Source: JAEUJM01 sp964635055
GTDB taxonomy: Bacteria > Actinomycetota > Acidimicrobiia > Acidimicrobiales > DATDAH01
Direction: 5' to 3'
DNA length: 64,000 nucleotides
NCBI GenBank assembly: GCA_964635055.1
Contig: CAZWMT010000029.1
Span: forward strand, 9,997 to 73,996
Made by a program: the position numbers and the translations under genes. This document shows, one piece after another, positions 51,761 through 60,821 of the stretch. The notes beneath the pieces were generated by a model. It was not told the DNA's origin and made no database searches. It worked only from the letters and a program-made list of their open reading frames with translations. The first letter of the stretch is position 1; each line of letters opens with the position of its first letter.

Positions 51761-53965
51761 ATGGCACGTCGAGCTCGAACCTTCCGCCGCAAGGCCGTCA
51801 TCGCCTCGGGGGCGGTGGTGGCCCTGTGCACCGGCCTGGTGGCGGCGGCGGCGACGCCGGCCGGGGCCCAGGCACCGGCAGAGGCAACCAACCCCGAGGT
51901 CACGATCACCCAGACGGTCGACCAGGCCACGGTGGTCGCCGGCGACGTGATCGACTACCACCTGCTGATCACGAACACCGGCGACGTCGCGCTCACGGGT
52001 GTGACCGTGCTCGACCCGAAGACGCCCGACTGCACCGGACCGGTGGCCGACCTGGCCGTGGGCGAGGACGTCACGGTCGACTGCAGCTACACCACCGTCG
52101 ACCCCGACGACGTGGGCACCCGCACGAACGCCGCGGCGGTCACCACCACCGAGGGCGCCCTGGCCCTGTCCAACACGGTCAGCACGACGATCGAGGCCCC
52201 CACCAGCGAGCTGTCGATCACCAAGTCCGCCACGCAGAGCTCGGTCGTCGCCGGCGACGTGATCGACTTCCAGGTGGTCGTCGAGAACACCGGCAACCTC
52301 GACCTCACCGGCGTCACCGTCACCGACGCCAACGTGCCCGACTGCGACAGCGCCGTCGGCGCGCTCGCGCCCGGCGCCACCTCCACCATCGACTGCACCT
52401 ACACCACCGGTCCCAGCGACGTGGGCACGTTCAGCAACACCGCCTCCGCAGTGTCCGACCAGACCCTCGAGATCGAGTCCAACCAGGTCGACGTGGCCGT
52501 CGCCGCCGAGTCGTTCGGCCTCACGGCGGCGCTGTCGGTCGATCAGGCCTCGATCGTGGCGGGCGAGGACCTCGACTACCACATCGACCTCGAGAACACG
52601 GGCAACCGCACCCTCACCGGGCTCACGATCACCGACGCCGACGCGCCCGACTGCGCCGGTCCCGTGGCCGACCTGGCGCCCGGCGCCACGACCACGATCG
52701 ACTGCACGTACACCACGGTCAGCCCCGGCGACGTGGGCACCTACACCAACACCGCGACGGTCGCCTCCAACGAGGTGCCCGACGTGGTGACCAACGAGGT
52801 GTCCAGCACCGTCGCGGCCCAGGCGCCCGGCATCACCATCGCCCAGACCGCCGACCAGAACTCGGTGTTCGCCAGCCAGGACATCGACCTGCACATCACG
52901 CTCCACAACACCGGCAACATGACGCTCACTGGGGTCGTGATCATCGACAACCACGCACCCGACTGTGCCGGGCCCGTGCCCGACATCGCCGCGGGCGCCA
53001 CCACCGTTATCGACTGCACGTACACGGCGGTGCTCGCGGACGCCGGCACGTACCACAACACCGCCGCGGTCGACACGAACCAGACCCCACTCCTGACCTC
53101 GAACCAGATCAGCGTGCACGTCACCGTCCCGACGTGCGGCAACGAGCCGGTCGACGTGTCGCTGTTCGAAGGCGACGTGCCCACCGAGGGCCACGACGTG
53201 ATCCTGGGCACCCACGGCGACGACGTCATCAACAGCCTCGGGGGCAGGGACTTCATCTGCGCCCTCGAGGGCAACGACACCATCAACTCCGGGTCGGGCA
53301 ACGACCTCGTCCTGGGCATGGCCGGCAACGACAACATCAACGGCGGCAGCGGCAACGACGAGATCTACGGCATGGAGAACGCCGACACGATCAACGGTGC
53401 CGGCGGAGCCGACCCCATCCTGGCGGGCCCCGGCACCGACACCGTCAACGGTGGCCCCGGGAACGACAACCTCCTCGGCGAGGCCGGCAACGACACCATG
53501 AACGGTGACGACGGCAACGACTTCGTGAACAGCGGCCTCGGGAACGACATCGTCACCGGCGGGTTCGGGATCGACACCCTGCGGAGCGGCGACGGCGACG
53601 ACCAGGTCTCCGGGAACGACGGCATCGACTACATCCTCGGCGGTCAGGGCGTCGACCAGGTCAACGGCGGCACCGGAAACGACAACATCGACGGCAGCGC
53701 GGGCAACGACACCGTCCGGGGCGGTGACGGCAACGACGTGGTGCGGGGGGCGACCGGCAACGACCGGCTCGAGGGCGGCAACGGCAACGACCTCCTGTTC
53801 GGTGACGACGGCAACGACAACCTGTTCGGCCAGCAGGGCATCGACCGGCTCCAGGGGTACGCCGGCAACGACCACCTCGACGGCGGCACGGGCCCCGACG
53901 GCTGCTACGGCGGCACCGGCACCGACGCCGGCCTCCACTGCGAGGACACCCAGGACATCCCCTGA
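51761..53965 (+). CDS. Secreted DUF11-repeat / RTX calcium-binding protein
   Basis: This 734-residue protein starts at ATG 51761 with a GGAGGGGG box. A signal peptide covers 1-36. Four DUF11-like units of about 100 residues follow, each with (V)(V)AGxxxDYH, ENTGNxTLTG, DCAGPVxDLAxG and DVGTYxNTA. Then a Cys-bearing junction TCGNEPVDVSLFEGD leads into RTX repeats (about 470-725; GNDTINSGSGNDLVLGMAGNDNINGG and similar). The end is CYGGTGTDAGLHCEDTQDIP. It is probably an extracellular structural or adhesion protein. It shares its junction layout and Cys-flanked RTX tail with the 13172 protein. Confidence 0.9.
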   Translation: MARRARTFRRKAVIASGAVVALCTGLVAAAATPAGAQAPAEATNPEVTITQTVDQATVVAGDVIDYHLLITNTGDVALTGVTVLDPKTPDCTGPVADLAVGEDVTVDCSYTTVDPDDVGTRTNAAAVTTTEGALALSNTVSTTIEAPTSELSITKSATQSSVVAGDVIDFQVVVENTGNLDLTGVTVTDANVPDCDSAVGALAPGATSTIDCTYTTGPSDVGTFSNTASAVSDQTLEIESNQVDVAVAAESFGLTAALSVDQASIVAGEDLDYHIDLENTGNRTLTGLTITDADAPDCAGPVADLAPGATTTIDCTYTTVSPGDVGTYTNTATVASNEVPDVVTNEVSSTVAAQAPGITIAQTADQNSVFASQDIDLHITLHNTGNMTLTGVVIIDNHAPDCAGPVPDIAAGATTVIDCTYTAVLADAGTYHNTAAVDTNQTPLLTSNQISVHVTVPTCGNEPVDVSLFEGDVPTEGHDVILGTHGDDVINSLGGRDFICALEGNDTINSGSGNDLVLGMAGNDNINGGSGNDEIYGMENADTINGAGGADPILAGPGTDTVNGGPGNDNLLGEAGNDTMNGDDGNDFVNSGLGNDIVTGGFGIDTLRSGDGDDQVSGNDGIDYILGGQGVDQVNGGTGNDNIDGSAGNDTVRGGDGNDVVRGATGNDRLEGGNGNDLLFGDDGNDNLFGQQGIDRLQGYAGNDHLDGGTGPDGCYGGTGTDAGLHCEDTQDIP

Positions 53966-54013
53966 CCGTCCGCGATCAGCGACGGGTGGCGCACCGCCGC
54001 CCTCGCTGGGGGT

Positions 54014-54517
54014 TCAGGCCACTTCCCAGCCGAGACCCGGGTCGCTGACCGCTCTGGCCAGAGCGATCAGCGCACCCGTGGTCTCGATCTGCAGCTCGGG
54101 TAGCTCGTCGGGCGGGAACCACCGCACCTCGGCGATCTCGGCCGACACCGGCCGGACCTGACCCAGATCGACGCCGGGGGCGGGCCGGGCCCGGTACACA
54201 AGGTCGACGCGTTGCGGCCGGGCGTCGACCACCACCACCGGCTCACCCCCGAGCACCACCTCGAGCCCGACCTCCTCGCGCACCTCGCGCCGGGCGGCCT
54301 CGGCCGGTTCCTCGCGCCGGTTCAACAGCCCCCCGGGAACACCCCACCGTGTGCGGTAGCTGTGGCGCACGAAGAGGATGGCACCGTCGGAGCGCTCGAT
54401 CACGCACATGGCGCCGACCGTGAACGAGGGGGCGATGGTGCGCACCACCCACCGCCGGCCGGTGGCCGGCAGTCGCTGGTAGCACCGCAGGGCGAAGCGG
54501 TGCAGGCGGGCACGCAT
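54014..54517 (-). CDS. NUDIX hydrolase
   Basis: This 167-residue protein has a Nudix box GxxxxxExxxxxxxREVREEVGL beginning GVPGGLLNRREEPAEAARRE; all catalytic Glu are present. An N-terminal extension (MRARLHRFALRCYQRLPAT) precedes the fold. It hydrolyses a nucleoside-diphosphate-linked substrate. It lies 4 bp downstream of the inositol-phosphatase-like gene, so the two form a unit. Confidence 0.93.
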   Translation of the reverse strand: MRARLHRFALRCYQRLPATGRRWVVRTIAPSFTVGAMCVIERSDGAILFVRHSYRTRWGVPGGLLNRREEPAEAARREVREEVGLEVVLGGEPVVVVDARPQRVDLVYRARPAPGVDLGQVRPVSAEIAEVRWFPPDELPELQIETTGALIALARAVSDPGLGWEVA

Positions 54518-54521
54518 CGGG

Positions 54522-55286
54522 TCAGGATACGGCGGGGCCGTCGGCGATCGTCCGCCGGGCCTCGACCAGCCGGGTGAGCAGCTCGGGCGTGGCCGCGGCC
54601 ACCGGCGTGCGGCGAGCCCCGTGGTCGAGCACGGTCAGCGAGCGGCCGTGGGCGTCCACCACCGCGGCGCCGGCCTCCTGGCAGATCAGCAGGGCGCCGG
54701 CGTAGTCCCAGACGCCGTGGGCATCGGGCGAGCAGTCGACGAACCCGTCGAGCGTGCCGTCGGCCACGGCGCAGAGGTCGAGGGCCACCGCACCCAGGGC
54801 GCGGAACTGCCGCCAGCCGAGGTGGCGCGGCGGCAGCCCCGAGAGGCCGACCATGGCCTCGTCGAGCCGCCGGCAGCCGCTCGGGCGCACCGCCGCACCG
54901 TCCACAGTGGCGCCGCCACCGCGGCGCGCCTCGTAGCGGCGACCGCTGACCAGGTTGGCCACCAACGCGGCCCAGGGTCCCTCCCGGTCGACCGCACACA
55001 GGCTGGTGGCGTACCAAGGGAGGTGTCGGGAGGCGTTGGTCGAGCCGTCGAGGGGGTCGACCACGACGACCAGCGGGGCGTCGATGCGGTGCTCGCCCGA
55101 CTCCTCGCTCAGCACACCGACACCGGCGTCGTCCAGCACCGCCCGGGCGGCGGCGTCGGCCACCAGGTCGCTGCGGTACTGGCCGGGCCGGGTGCCCGAG
55201 GGACCCCAGTCGTCCAACGGCCCCAGCGCCGAGGCCACCGCGTCGGCCGTCCGCCGCAGGAGGTCCGTCAACTCGTCGTCGCCCAC
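54522..55286 (-). CDS. Inositol monophosphatase family protein
   Basis: This 254-residue protein has metal-binding motifs LSEESGEHR (E-E), VVDPLDGSTNASR (DPLDGST) and HGVWDYAGALLI (WDxAG). It is a Mg-dependent phosphatase that may act on inositol phosphate, histidinol phosphate or PAP. GTG 55286 has an AGGAGG box at 6 nt, preferred over an upstream ATG at 55361 that would overlap the divergent gene. It is co-transcribed with the Nudix gene. Confidence 0.9.
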   Translation of the reverse strand: MGDDELTDLLRRTADAVASALGPLDDWGPSGTRPGQYRSDLVADAAARAVLDDAGVGVLSEESGEHRIDAPLVVVVDPLDGSTNASRHLPWYATSLCAVDREGPWAALVANLVSGRRYEARRGGGATVDGAAVRPSGCRRLDEAMVGLSGLPPRHLGWRQFRALGAVALDLCAVADGTLDGFVDCSPDAHGVWDYAGALLICQEAGAAVVDAHGRSLTVLDHGARRTPVAAATPELLTRLVEARRTIADGPAVS

Positions 55287-55332
55287 CGTGCCTCCTTGTC
55301 GCAATGTCACACCTGCGTGGCAGGCTAGGGAC

Positions 55333-55896
55333 GTGGCCGCCATCGACGTCGCCGGTTTCATCGCAGACCTGAAGGACCACGCTGTGGATCACGGCTTCCA
55401 CGTGCACGACGAACGGCACTTCGTCGAGTCCTACTCGCTGCGCCAGGCGTGGGAGGTCGACCTGCATCCCGAGGAGGCCTGCGGCGGCCCGCTCGACCTC
55501 CACCTCTCGCTCGAGGTCGACCCGCGGGTGCTGCTGTCGTTCGAGGACAAGGTGATCGAGCTCCCGGAGTCGGAGCGGCCCCCGGACGAGTACCACTTCC
55601 CGATGCTGTTCACCTGGGCCCTGCCGCCGCTGCCCCTGGGCCCCGACCTGCTCGTGCTGGCCACCGAGCTCGCCGGTGTGGGGGGCCCCGAACTGCCCCT
55701 CGAGGTCTCGGCGATCGACTCGTTCGCCTCGGTCACCGACGCCGCCGAGCGCAGCCTCGCCATCGTGGCCCGGATCGAGGTCTCGCTGGCCAAGGTGTTC
55801 CTCGGCGAGGAGCTCCTGTGTGACGTCCTCGACCGGTGCCTGGCCGTCAGCCAGTACCTGCTCGACCACGCTCCCGCCTGGCTCGACGAGGCCTGA
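55333..55896 (+). CDS. Conserved-looking hypothetical protein
   Basis: This 187-residue protein starts at GTG 55333. The sequence is rich in acidic and aromatic residues (FIADLKDHAVDHGFHVHDERHFV, EVDPRVLLSFEDKVIELPES) with a mostly beta/helical pattern and no signal or TM. It is divergent from the inositol-phosphatase-like gene. I cannot name a family. Confidence 0.7.
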   Translation: MAAIDVAGFIADLKDHAVDHGFHVHDERHFVESYSLRQAWEVDLHPEEACGGPLDLHLSLEVDPRVLLSFEDKVIELPESERPPDEYHFPMLFTWALPPLPLGPDLLVLATELAGVGGPELPLEVSAIDSFASVTDAAERSLAIVARIEVSLAKVFLGEELLCDVLDRCLAVSQYLLDHAPAWLDEA

Positions 55897-55950
55897 CCCT
55901 CCCGGGCGCCGGCCCCGTCCGACCGAGGCCGGGCCGGGCCCGCCGAGCGC

Positions 55951-57270
55951 TCAGGCCTGGCCGGACTCGAGCCAGGCGCCCACCGCCAGCAGGTGACGAT
56001 CGGTCCCGCGCCGACCGACCAGCTGCAGCCCCACCGGCAGGCCATCGACCCTGGCGAAGGGCACCGCCAACACCGGCAGGCCGGTCAGCGAGAACGGCAC
56101 CGTCAGGTGCAGGAACGACGGGCGGAGCCGCGCCCGACCCGACTCGAGCATGACGTCGTCGCTCCCCCGTTCGGGGGCGGGCACGGGGACCGACGGCAGC
56201 ACCAGGGCGTCCACCCGGCCCACGGCGGCGTCGAAGGCCTCGATCATGGCGTCGCGGGTCACCCGGGCCGCGGCCTCCTCCTCGGCCCCCACCGCGCGCC
56301 CTGCCTCCAGCTGCGCCCGCACGACCGGGGAGAAGCCCTCGGCGCCCGCGTCGAGCGCCGCCGCGTGGACCCGGGCCGCCTCGGGCCCCTGGATGGACCG
56401 GAACACGTCGAGCGCGCCGGCCGCGGCGGGGAGCTCGAGGTCCACCACGTCCACACCCGCCCGGCGGGCCATGTCGATCCATCCCTCGAAGGCGTGGCGC
56501 ACCGAGCGGCCGAGGTGGTCACGCAGCAGCGACAACGGCACCCCGAACCGCTCGGGCATGCGGGGCATCAGCGGGAACGGATCCTCGCCGGCCAGGACGG
56601 CGGCCAGCAGGGCGGCGTCGGCCACCGACCGGGCGAGGGGACCGGCATGGTCGCAGGTGGTGCTGAGCGGCAGGGCCCCATCGAGGGGCACCCGGCCCAC
56701 GGTGCCCTTGAAGCCGACGACGCCGCAATGGCTGGCCGGAACCCGGATGGACCCGCCGGTGTCGGTGCCGAGCGAGGCCAGGCCGATGCCCGCGCTGACC
56801 GCCGCGGCCGACCCGCTGCTCGACCCCCCCGCTTGGCGGTGCGGGTCGTGGGGGTTGCAGACGTCGCCCGTCCAGGGGTTCTCACCGGTGATGCCGTAGG
56901 CCACCTCGTGGAGGTTCGTGGTACCCAGGACGACCGCACCCGCCGCCCGCAAGCGGCCGACCGCCGTTCCCTGCGCCCCCAGGTCCGGCAGCCGGGCCCG
57001 GGTGCCCGCGGCCAGGGGCATGCCGTCGACGACGAACAGGTCCTTCACGGTGACGGGCAGGCCGTGGAGCGGCCCCACGATCTCGCCGGCGGCCAGCTGC
57101 CGGTCGCGCTCGGCGGCGACAACCAGCGCGCCGGCGGCGTCGAGGTGGGCGATGGCGTTCAGATCGGCGCGCGCCTCGGCCCGTTCCAGCGAGTGCTCCA
57201 CCAGACCTACTGCGGTGGTGCGACCCTCTCGGAGGCCCGCAGCCGCGGCGATCAGCGAGTCAGCCCGCAC
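55951..57270 (-). CDS. Amidase (amidase signature family)
   Basis: This 439-residue protein has the Ser-cisSer-Lys triad: Lys76 (PVTVKDLFV), cis-Ser in QAGGSSSGSAA (about Ser151) and nucleophile Ser174 in GTDTGGSIRVPA. It hydrolyses an amide and releases ammonia. Family members include the A subunit of the GatCAB amidotransferase, but no gatB or gatC is nearby and it is shorter than GatA, so it is a stand-alone amidase. It overlaps the sulfatase gene by 11 nt and is co-transcribed with it. Confidence 0.92.
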   Translation of the reverse strand: MRADSLIAAAAGLREGRTTAVGLVEHSLERAEARADLNAIAHLDAAGALVVAAERDRQLAAGEIVGPLHGLPVTVKDLFVVDGMPLAAGTRARLPDLGAQGTAVGRLRAAGAVVLGTTNLHEVAYGITGENPWTGDVCNPHDPHRQAGGSSSGSAAAVSAGIGLASLGTDTGGSIRVPASHCGVVGFKGTVGRVPLDGALPLSTTCDHAGPLARSVADAALLAAVLAGEDPFPLMPRMPERFGVPLSLLRDHLGRSVRHAFEGWIDMARRAGVDVVDLELPAAAGALDVFRSIQGPEAARVHAAALDAGAEGFSPVVRAQLEAGRAVGAEEEAAARVTRDAMIEAFDAAVGRVDALVLPSVPVPAPERGSDDVMLESGRARLRPSFLHLTVPFSLTGLPVLAVPFARVDGLPVGLQLVGRRGTDRHLLAVGAWLESGQA

Positions 57271-58777
57271 GGCCGTGCCCGGCGCCGTCGGCCGCGAGGG
57301 CGTCGAGTTGGCTCAGCACGGGGTGGGGCGGCGGGAACCGACCGATGCCACCGTCGCGCAGGATCAGCCCGGTCATGGTCCGGTCCTGGTGGGTCGACCG
57401 CCAGTCCAACATGGCCTGCGCCTCGGCCAGCACCACCGCCGGGTCGTCGATCTCGGTGCGCCACGTCGGGTCGGCAGCCAGGTCGTAACAGCGCCAGCTG
57501 CCGTCGCCGAAGTGCACGTAGGCCCGCTCGTCGCTGCGACGGACGGCGAGGTGGTATCGCTCGGGTCGGCGGTCCCACGGCCAGGGGAACTCGTGGAAGG
57601 GCAGCAACGCGTCACGCCAGTCCCACTCGTAGTAGGCGGCGTCACGCCAGCGGTCGGGCGACTCGGCCCGCAGGAACGGGGTGAGGGGGTACCCGTCGCA
57701 CTGGGCTGGCACGTCGATGCCCATCGTCTCGCAGAGCGTCGGGAACACGTCGATGTTCTCGGTGAAGCGGTCGACCACCGATCCGTGGCCCTGGGGATGG
57801 CGTGGGTCCCGCCAGAGACCCACCACGCGGTAGCTCGACTCGAAGAACCCGGCCTTCTCGATCAGGCCCTGGTCACCAAGCTGCTCGCCGTGGTCGGCGA
57901 CCACCACGACGACGGTGTCGTCCCACTGACCCAGCCGCTCCAGCGTGTCCCAGAGCCGCCCGACCTGCTCGTCGACATGGCCCACCATGCCGTAGTACTG
58001 CGCCTGGAGGGCCTGCATCTCCCGGCGCTCGGTGGGTGCCGCGGTGACCGGGAGGGCCAGGAGGAGGTCGTGCAGGCCGTGGCGATCGTCGCCCGCCGGG
58101 ATCGGCGACGGCACCGCCTCGGGGTCGTAGAGCGTCGACCACTCGCCCGCTCCGGCGTAGGGCGGGTGCGGCCGTAGGAACGAGGCGTGGGCGAACCATG
58201 GCTGGGACTGCCGCTCGATCCACGCCACGAGGTGATCGGTGAGGAACGCCGACACGCTGTGCTCGACGGGGCGTTCGGGCTCGGTGGCGAGCAACGCGTC
58301 GGGGTCGGCGGGCAGGTCGTGGTAGCCGAGCTCGGTGAGCCACTCCACCCACGGGACCATCTCGGTGGGCAGGTGGAGCACCGGGTCGAAGCCGGGCAGG
58401 ACACCTTCGTAGGTGTCGAGCCGCGGGTCGTCCGGGCCCGTGGCCAGCCGGGGATCGATGCCCTGGTCCGTGTAACCGAACAGGACGGGGTCGTACCCCG
58501 CCCGGCGGGCGGCGAGCGCGAGGTTGTCGAAGCGGCTGTCGAGCGGCGTGCCGTTGCCCACCACCCGGTTGTTCATCTGGTACGTGCCCGTGTACAGCGC
58601 GGCCCGACCCGGGCTACACGGCGCGGCCTGCGAGAAGTGGCGGGCGAAGCGAACGCCCTGGCCGGCCAGGCGATCGAGGTGCGGGGTCTGCACCACGGGG
58701 TGACCCGCACACGACAGGCAGTCCGACCGGAACTGGTCGAGGGTGATCAGCAGGATGTTGGGCCGCTCCACCTGCAC
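57260..58777 (-). CDS. Sulfatase-like hydrolase
   Basis: This 505-residue arylsulfatase-type alkaline-phosphatase-fold enzyme has the sulfatase signature APCSPGRAALYTG with Cys54 (CxPxR), convertible to formylglycine. The metal-site motif NILLITLDQFRSD is at the N-terminus and VVVADHGEQLGDQG lies near residue 300. No signal peptide is seen, so it acts in the cytoplasm unless exported in another way. No formylglycine-generating enzyme gene is in this window. Possible substrates are sulfate esters or, by fold, phosphodiesters. Confidence 0.9.
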   Translation of the reverse strand: MQVERPNILLITLDQFRSDCLSCAGHPVVQTPHLDRLAGQGVRFARHFSQAAPCSPGRAALYTGTYQMNNRVVGNGTPLDSRFDNLALAARRAGYDPVLFGYTDQGIDPRLATGPDDPRLDTYEGVLPGFDPVLHLPTEMVPWVEWLTELGYHDLPADPDALLATEPERPVEHSVSAFLTDHLVAWIERQSQPWFAHASFLRPHPPYAGAGEWSTLYDPEAVPSPIPAGDDRHGLHDLLLALPVTAAPTERREMQALQAQYYGMVGHVDEQVGRLWDTLERLGQWDDTVVVVVADHGEQLGDQGLIEKAGFFESSYRVVGLWRDPRHPQGHGSVVDRFTENIDVFPTLCETMGIDVPAQCDGYPLTPFLRAESPDRWRDAAYYEWDWRDALLPFHEFPWPWDRRPERYHLAVRRSDERAYVHFGDGSWRCYDLAADPTWRTEIDDPAVVLAEAQAMLDWRSTHQDRTMTGLILRDGGIGRFPPPHPVLSQLDALAADGAGHGRAG

Positions 58778-58781
58778 GAGA

Positions 58782-59684
58782 TCAGCCGGCGGCGTGGGTG
58801 AGCAGCAGGTCGCGCAGTGAGGCGGGGTCGACCTCGGCCGGCTCGGTGGTGTCGAGGAAGTCGAGCAGGATCTCGATGAACTCGTCCGGGCGTTCGACGT
58901 GCGGGAAGTGGCCGGCGCCCTCGATGATCTCGAGGCGGCTGCCCGGGATCGCCTCGTGGGCCGCGTGGGCGTGCTCGACGGGGATGATCGTGTCGCGATC
59001 GCCCCACACGATGAGGGTGGGCAGGTGGGCCGCGAGGTAGAGCCGGTCCATCGCGCTCACCGTCTGGCCACCGGGGTCGATGACGCCGCGCATGGTGCGG
59101 ACGAACGCGTAGCGGTTCTCCGAGTCGGTGAGCGACCCGTAGGCCCGCCACATCTCGGAGATCCGGGCCGACGTGATGCCTCGCTCACCCAGGAAGCGGC
59201 CGGTGCTGTCGCCCCACGAGCGCAGGAACCGGGGGAACAGCGCCGGCATCACGAATTCGGCCCCCGGCAGGGTGAGGAGCCGCAGCATCCAACTGACCTC
59301 GCGACCGAGTCCGCCGCTGTCGACCAGCACCAGGCGCTCACAGAGCTCGGGATGCTGGTAGGCGAGCTGCATGGCCACCCCACCACCGAAGGACTGACCG
59401 ATCACCGTGACGCGGGTGACCCCGAGCACGCCCAGCATGTCGCGCAGGCCGCTGGCCACCGCCCCGAGGGAGTAGTCGCCCATCGGCTTGGCCGACTCGC
59501 CGTGCCCGAGCAGGTCGGGGGCGATGACGGTGTACTCCTTGGCCAGCCGCGGCATGACCTCCTTCCAGGCCGCCGAGCTGCCGGCGATGCCGTGGATCAG
59601 GAGCAGGGCCGGGCCCGAGCCGCCCATCCGGTAGCCCACGTCGTGGCCATGGATGCTCAGGTGCTGCAGGTCGAGTTCAGCCAT
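58782..59684 (-). CDS. Alpha/beta-fold hydrolase
   Basis: This 300-residue protein has HGIAGSSAAWKEV (oxyanion hole), VIGQSFGGGVAM with nucleophile Ser98, WGDRDTIIPVEHA (Asp) and GAGHFPHVERPDEF (His): a complete triad. It resembles meta-cleavage hydrolases or haloperoxidase-like esterases of the 300-residue class. ATG 59684 is chosen over ATG 59720. It ends 4 nt before the sulfatase gene and is probably the first gene of a hydrolase-sulfatase-amidase unit. Confidence 0.92.
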   Translation of the reverse strand: MAELDLQHLSIHGHDVGYRMGGSGPALLLIHGIAGSSAAWKEVMPRLAKEYTVIAPDLLGHGESAKPMGDYSLGAVASGLRDMLGVLGVTRVTVIGQSFGGGVAMQLAYQHPELCERLVLVDSGGLGREVSWMLRLLTLPGAEFVMPALFPRFLRSWGDSTGRFLGERGITSARISEMWRAYGSLTDSENRYAFVRTMRGVIDPGGQTVSAMDRLYLAAHLPTLIVWGDRDTIIPVEHAHAAHEAIPGSRLEIIEGAGHFPHVERPDEFIEILLDFLDTTEPAEVDPASLRDLLLTHAAG

Positions 59685-59746
59685 CGCCCCAGTCTCCCAC
59701 GCACGGCCGCCGCCGCCCACTCCCCGGTGACCAGCCGACCCGGCCC

Positions 59747-60124
59747 TCAGCCCCGTGGGGCGGGGCCCACCCGCTCGCGGAAGTCCTTCACCCCGTAGCC
59801 GGTCACGGTGGACGCGACCGTCGCCCGCGCCGTGGCCGAGCGGCGGAGCCCGAAGGTGGGCGCCAACTCCCCGAAGTAGTCGCCGGGCCCGAACGCGCCC
59901 AGGCGCTCGTCCTGCTGGTCGGCCCGCCGGCGCAGCACCTCGACCTCACCGGTGTCGACGACGTACACCAGGTCGCCCACGTCACCCTGCTCGAACAGCA
60001 CCTCACCGGGGGCGAGCGACCGCGTCCTCGGCGGGCCGGCCCGCCCAGCCGCCCGCGGGCTCAGCTCGACTACCCGGTCGGCCAGGGGCAGCAGCCGGTC
60101 GTCGTGGGTGGCGACCACGACCAT
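59747..60124 (-). pseudogene. Truncated ABC ATPase-cyclic nucleotide-binding protein
   Basis: The 125-residue frame begins MVVVATHDDRLLPLADRVVEL, which is the end of an ABC ATPase (H-loop ATHD), and continues into a cNMP-binding domain (PGEVLFEQGDVGDLVYVVDTG, GDYFGELAPTFGLRRSATA). The entire Walker A, signature and Walker B part is absent. Upstream, 17-bp inverted repeats interrupt the locus. The remaining cNMP domain looks intact, so a truncated product might still fold. The family is normally over 300 residues. Confidence 0.65.
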
Positions 60125-60166
60125 GCGACCCGGGGCAGCGCGGATCGGCCGCCCCCCAGATCCGTT

Positions 60167-60210
60167 CTGGCTCCCGATTCGACCGCCAGGACCGTCGAAT
60201 CGGGAGCCAG
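60167..60210. repeat. 17-bp perfect inverted repeat at the truncation point
   Basis: CTGGCTCCCGATTCGAC and its exact reverse complement are separated by 10 nt (CGCCAGGACC). It lies 43 bp upstream of the truncated ABC-cNMP frame and 33 bp from the neighbouring lipoprotein's stop. It could be a terminator-like hairpin or a remnant of a mobile palindromic unit. Confidence 0.8.
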
Positions 60211-60242
60211 TTCCAGACCTGTCGCTCGCCCCTGAGCCGGCC

Positions 60243-60737
60243 CTACGCCACCGGGACCGCGGTCAGCGCCCGGTCGCCGACGGGGGCGTCGAGGGTGACG
60301 GCCAGCTCCTGGGCGACCGCCATCTCGATGCACGCCCGGTCGGCGGCCTCGGGCCGGGACCCGGTCTCGAGCTTGATCTCGACCCCCGACTCGTCCTGGC
60401 GGACCACGGTGGCGCGGGCGCCGTAGCAGTCCTCGACACCGCCGTAGAAGTGGACGAGCACCACCGTGTCGTCGGTGGGGTCGGCCACGATCTCGTCGGG
60501 CTGGGCGACGACGGCGCCGACCAGGTCGGCGGTGGGCTCGATGCGGGCCCACGTGGTGGCGGTCGTGCCGTCACCGGCCCCCGGCAGGCTCACGCCGGTG
60601 ACCCCGGTAGACGTGGCGGTGTCACCGCCGGTGCCGCCACTGGAGACGACGTCCTCACCGTCGCTGCCGCAGGCGGCGACGAGCAACAGGCCGGCGAGCG
60701 CGGCCGTGAGCAGGATGGTGCGGGATGCGGTGCGCAT
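60243..60737 (-). CDS. Lipoprotein of unknown function
   Basis: This 164-residue protein has a signal peptide with lipobox LLLVAAC (Cys23), a Ser/Gly/Thr linker, then a compact domain (DEIVADPTDDTVVLVHFYGG, DCYGARATVVRQDE) with two Cys. ATG 60737 is chosen for the signal peptide. The function is unknown; it is separate from the truncated ABC gene. Confidence 0.75.
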   Translation of the reverse strand: MRTASRTILLTAALAGLLLVAACGSDGEDVVSSGGTGGDTATSTGVTGVSLPGAGDGTTATTWARIEPTADLVGAVVAQPDEIVADPTDDTVVLVHFYGGVEDCYGARATVVRQDESGVEIKLETGSRPEAADRACIEMAVAQELAVTLDAPVGDRALTAVPVA

Positions 60738-60821
60738 GGGGTGGTCACCTCTTTCGGTCCGGCAGTATGCCGTATCCCTGAGACGACGGTGGGCCACCCC
60801 TCGGTTCCCGCCGACGTCGGA

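Noticed and set aside
51743..53938. 731-residue minus-strand frame opposite the DUF11/RTX gene
   Set aside because: Val/Ala/Gly-rich antisense shadow produced by repeats of the true gene.
55951..57270. GatA subunit of the glutamyl-tRNA amidotransferase
   Set aside because: No gatC or gatB is adjacent, and the protein is shorter than GatA; a stand-alone amidase is the better reading.
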